This document shows positions 4,987 to 6,546 of a DNA stretch of 6,546 nucleotides, one piece after another (position 1 is the stretch's first letter; the number at the start of each line of letters is the position of its first letter). The position numbers were made by a program, and so were the translations under genes. The notes below the pieces were generated by a model that was given only the letters and a program-made list of their open reading frames with translations, was not told where the DNA came from and did no database searches. Source of the DNA: Flavobacterium psychrophilum (lineage in GTDB: Bacteria; Bacteroidota; Bacteroidia; Flavobacteriales; Flavobacteriaceae); the NCBI GenBank assembly GCA_945897545.1, contig CAMDGJ010000159.1, positions 1-6,546 of the forward strand. The letters are read 5' to 3'.

Positions 4987-6546
4987 ATGAAATTTAAAAA
5001 AGTTTTAAAAGGATTTAAAAGCTTTAAAGTTATTCTGGTACTTCTTTTTTTTATTCTATTGAATTGTTTTGCTCAAGAGCAAAAAGTAGCCGATAGTTTG
5101 GCGAAAATTTATCAAAATAATAAGCTCTCTAAAATTGATAAAATGGAGCTTTTACGAAATTTAGCCTTCAATGAAACCACTAATTTAGAATTATCACTAC
5201 AATATGCAGAAGAACTTATTGCTTTGTCTGCGAAAGAAAAAAACTATTTGTACTTGTATCATGGATATAGCCAAAAAGGAAACAAATTAAATATTACTGG
5301 AGATTTCCGCAAGGCTTTGGATGCTAATTTTAAAAGCGCTAATGCAGCAATAAAAGCTGAATATTTAAAAGGAGAAGGACTGTCGTATACACGTATTGCC
5401 GATGCGTATTCTAATATGAAAAATTCGAAGTATGCCGACTTGTACTATAAAAAATCTATTCAAATATTAAGAAAATCATCAGATTCGATTTCTTTAGCTT
5501 TGGCATTATTAAATGCTGGAGATGAGTATTCAAGAAGTTCAAAGTTCAATTTAGCTTTAGAGCATTTTAATGAGGCTGGATCCATTTTTAGAAAAGAGAA
5601 CTATCGTATTGGTGTAGCCTACACTACGGGCAATATGGGAGTAATTTATGCTAAACAAGGAATGGATGATTTGGCTATAAAAAAGTTAAAAGAAGCCATT
5701 GTGCTGCTTGAAGAACTTAAGGATTATTATGGAATCTCAGATTATTTATCTACAATGGCTGATATTTACCAAAGTAGAAATGATTCGAAATCCGCTCTTG
5801 TCTTTTCAAAAAGGAGTTTAGAATTAGCTCAAAAAATGGGATTAAAAGAACAAGCAAGTAAGTCAAGTTTATTACTTTCTGAACTTTACCAAAAGAGCGG
5901 AAACATACCGGAATCATTTTACTATTATAAAAATTATATCATTTATCGTGATAGTATTGATAATCTTAAAGCAGTTGAGAAAACAGCCGATTTAAGAGCT
6001 AATTTTGAAATTTCAAAAAAGCAAGTCGAAGTAGATTTGATGAATCAACAAAAAAAGAATCAACGAATTGTTACTATTTCGTCTTTTGTTTCTTTGATTT
6101 TAGTATTTATAATTGCTGCTGGCTTATTTAGGAGGTATCGTTTTATAAAAAAAACTAATATTATTATTGAAGAAGAAAAAAAGAGATCCGACAATTTATT
6201 AATGAATATTCTCCCTGAGGAAACCGCTTTTGAATTAAAACAAAACGGCAAGGTAGTAGCAAAAAGATTCAATTTAGTTTCGGTTTTATTCACCGATTTT
6301 GTGGGATTTACTGAATTTTCCGAAAAATTAGATCCAGAAAAATTAGTTGAAAGTATTGATTATTATTTTTCTAAATTTGATAAAATAGTAGAGAAATACG
6401 ATTTAGAGAAAATTAAAACATCTGGAGATTCTTATATGTGCGCTGGCGGATTGCCTTTTGAAACCGCAGACCACGCACATAAAATAATTCATGCTGCGCA
6501 GGAAATTTTAGATTTTGTAAATCAATCCTTTGGTGATACTGCACAC
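4987..6546 (+). CDS. Periplasmic-TPR transmembrane class III adenylate cyclase, 5' part (runs off right edge)
   Basis: This is a predicted inner-membrane sensor making cAMP from ATP; 520 codons are visible and the 3' end is missing. Residues 1-29 form a signal peptide with a Lys-rich start (six Lys in 14 residues), a hydrophobic core at 15-25 and likely cleavage after CFA. Residues of about 30-345 are helical TPR-like repeats, predicted periplasmic, ending in the YYKNYIIYRDSIDNLK linker seen in Bacteroidota TPR sensor proteins. One membrane helix spans about 361-381, followed by basic FRRYRF, a coiled-coil linker (387-405) and the NILPEE motif (407-412) that precedes many cyclase domains. In the catalytic domain, D437 in LFTDFVGFT and D481 in KTSGDSYM are the metal-binding Asp pair. 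K477 stands where guanylate cyclases carry Glu, favouring ATP. The remaining purine-contact and transition-state residues lie beyond the window. The gene is transcribed alone, after a terminator. Confidence 0.9.
   Translation, partial: MKFKKVLKGFKSFKVILVLLFFILLNCFAQEQKVADSLAKIYQNNKLSKIDKMELLRNLAFNETTNLELSLQYAEELIALSAKEKNYLYLYHGYSQKGNKLNITGDFRKALDANFKSANAAIKAEYLKGEGLSYTRIADAYSNMKNSKYADLYYKKSIQILRKSSDSISLALALLNAGDEYSRSSKFNLALEHFNEAGSIFRKENYRIGVAYTTGNMGVIYAKQGMDDLAIKKLKEAIVLLEELKDYYGISDYLSTMADIYQSRNDSKSALVFSKRSLELAQKMGLKEQASKSSLLLSELYQKSGNIPESFYYYKNYIIYRDSIDNLKAVEKTADLRANFEISKKQVEVDLMNQQKKNQRIVTISSFVSLILVFIIAAGLFRRYRFIKKTNIIIEEEKKRSDNLLMNILPEETAFELKQNGKVVAKRFNLVSVLFTDFVGFTEFSEKLDPEKLVESIDYYFSKFDKIVEKYDLEKIKTSGDSYMCAGGLPFETADHAHKIIHAAQEILDFVNQSFGDTAH

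Noticed and set aside
5062..5073. Lipoprotein lipobox at LLNC in the cyclase signal peptide
   Set aside because: Asn directly before Cys (N26-C27) is not a normal lipobox position; signal peptidase I cleavage after FA at 28-29 fits better, though a lipoprotein is not fully excluded.
6060..6293. 77-codon open frame antisense to the cyclase gene
   Set aside because: It mirrors the membrane helix and coiled coil of the cyclase, which has clear domain evidence on the plus strand.

Overview
The window looks like chromosomal DNA from a member of the Flavobacteriia, most likely Flavobacterium or a close relative. The evidence is the strongly AT-rich composition, AT-rich start regions mostly without Shine-Dalgarno sequences, several matches to the Bacteroidota -7 element TAnnTTTG, a Rho factor with the long N-terminal insertion typical of the phylum, a DUF4293-type membrane protein beside rho, and a periplasmic-TPR/transmembrane/cytoplasmic-output sensor architecture common in Bacteroidota. 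No tRNA, rRNA, CRISPR array, transposase or phage gene was seen.

Left part (1-1408). The 5' portion of truA (tRNA pseudouridine synthase A) runs leftwards off the window. Its start codon is abutted by four perfect tandem copies of a heptamer. Across a 251-bp divergent intergenic region, a YfcE/MJ0936-type metallophosphoesterase runs rightwards. Behind it lies a 97-bp element bounded by 21-bp inverted repeats, then a strong intrinsic terminator shared with the convergent next gene.

Middle part (1409-3795). A four-helix DUF4293 membrane protein (leftward) and rho (rightward) are divergent, with back-to-back candidate promoters in a 182-bp gap. Rho carries all the motor motifs plus a disordered insertion of about 180 residues ending in a strictly alternating Asn-x tract.

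Right part (3796-6546). This part is gene-poor and more AT-rich. A small acidic protein of unknown function (150 aa) sits alone between gaps of 409 and 329 bp. It is followed by the 5' portion of a large gene that runs off the right end: signal peptide, periplasmic TPR domain, one membrane helix, and a class III cyclase domain whose visible residues predict adenylate cyclase activity. Two near-perfect palindromes lie in the gaps before these last two genes and are candidate operators.

The genes do not form one operon. truA, the phosphoesterase, DUF4293 and rho are housekeeping or conserved-neighbourhood genes. The orphan protein and the cyclase are separately transcribed accessory or signalling genes. 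I see no clearly new multi-gene system. The most interesting items are the heptamer array in the truA leader, the Asn-repeat insertion in Rho, the 97-bp inverted-repeat element and the orphan protein next to the cyclase.
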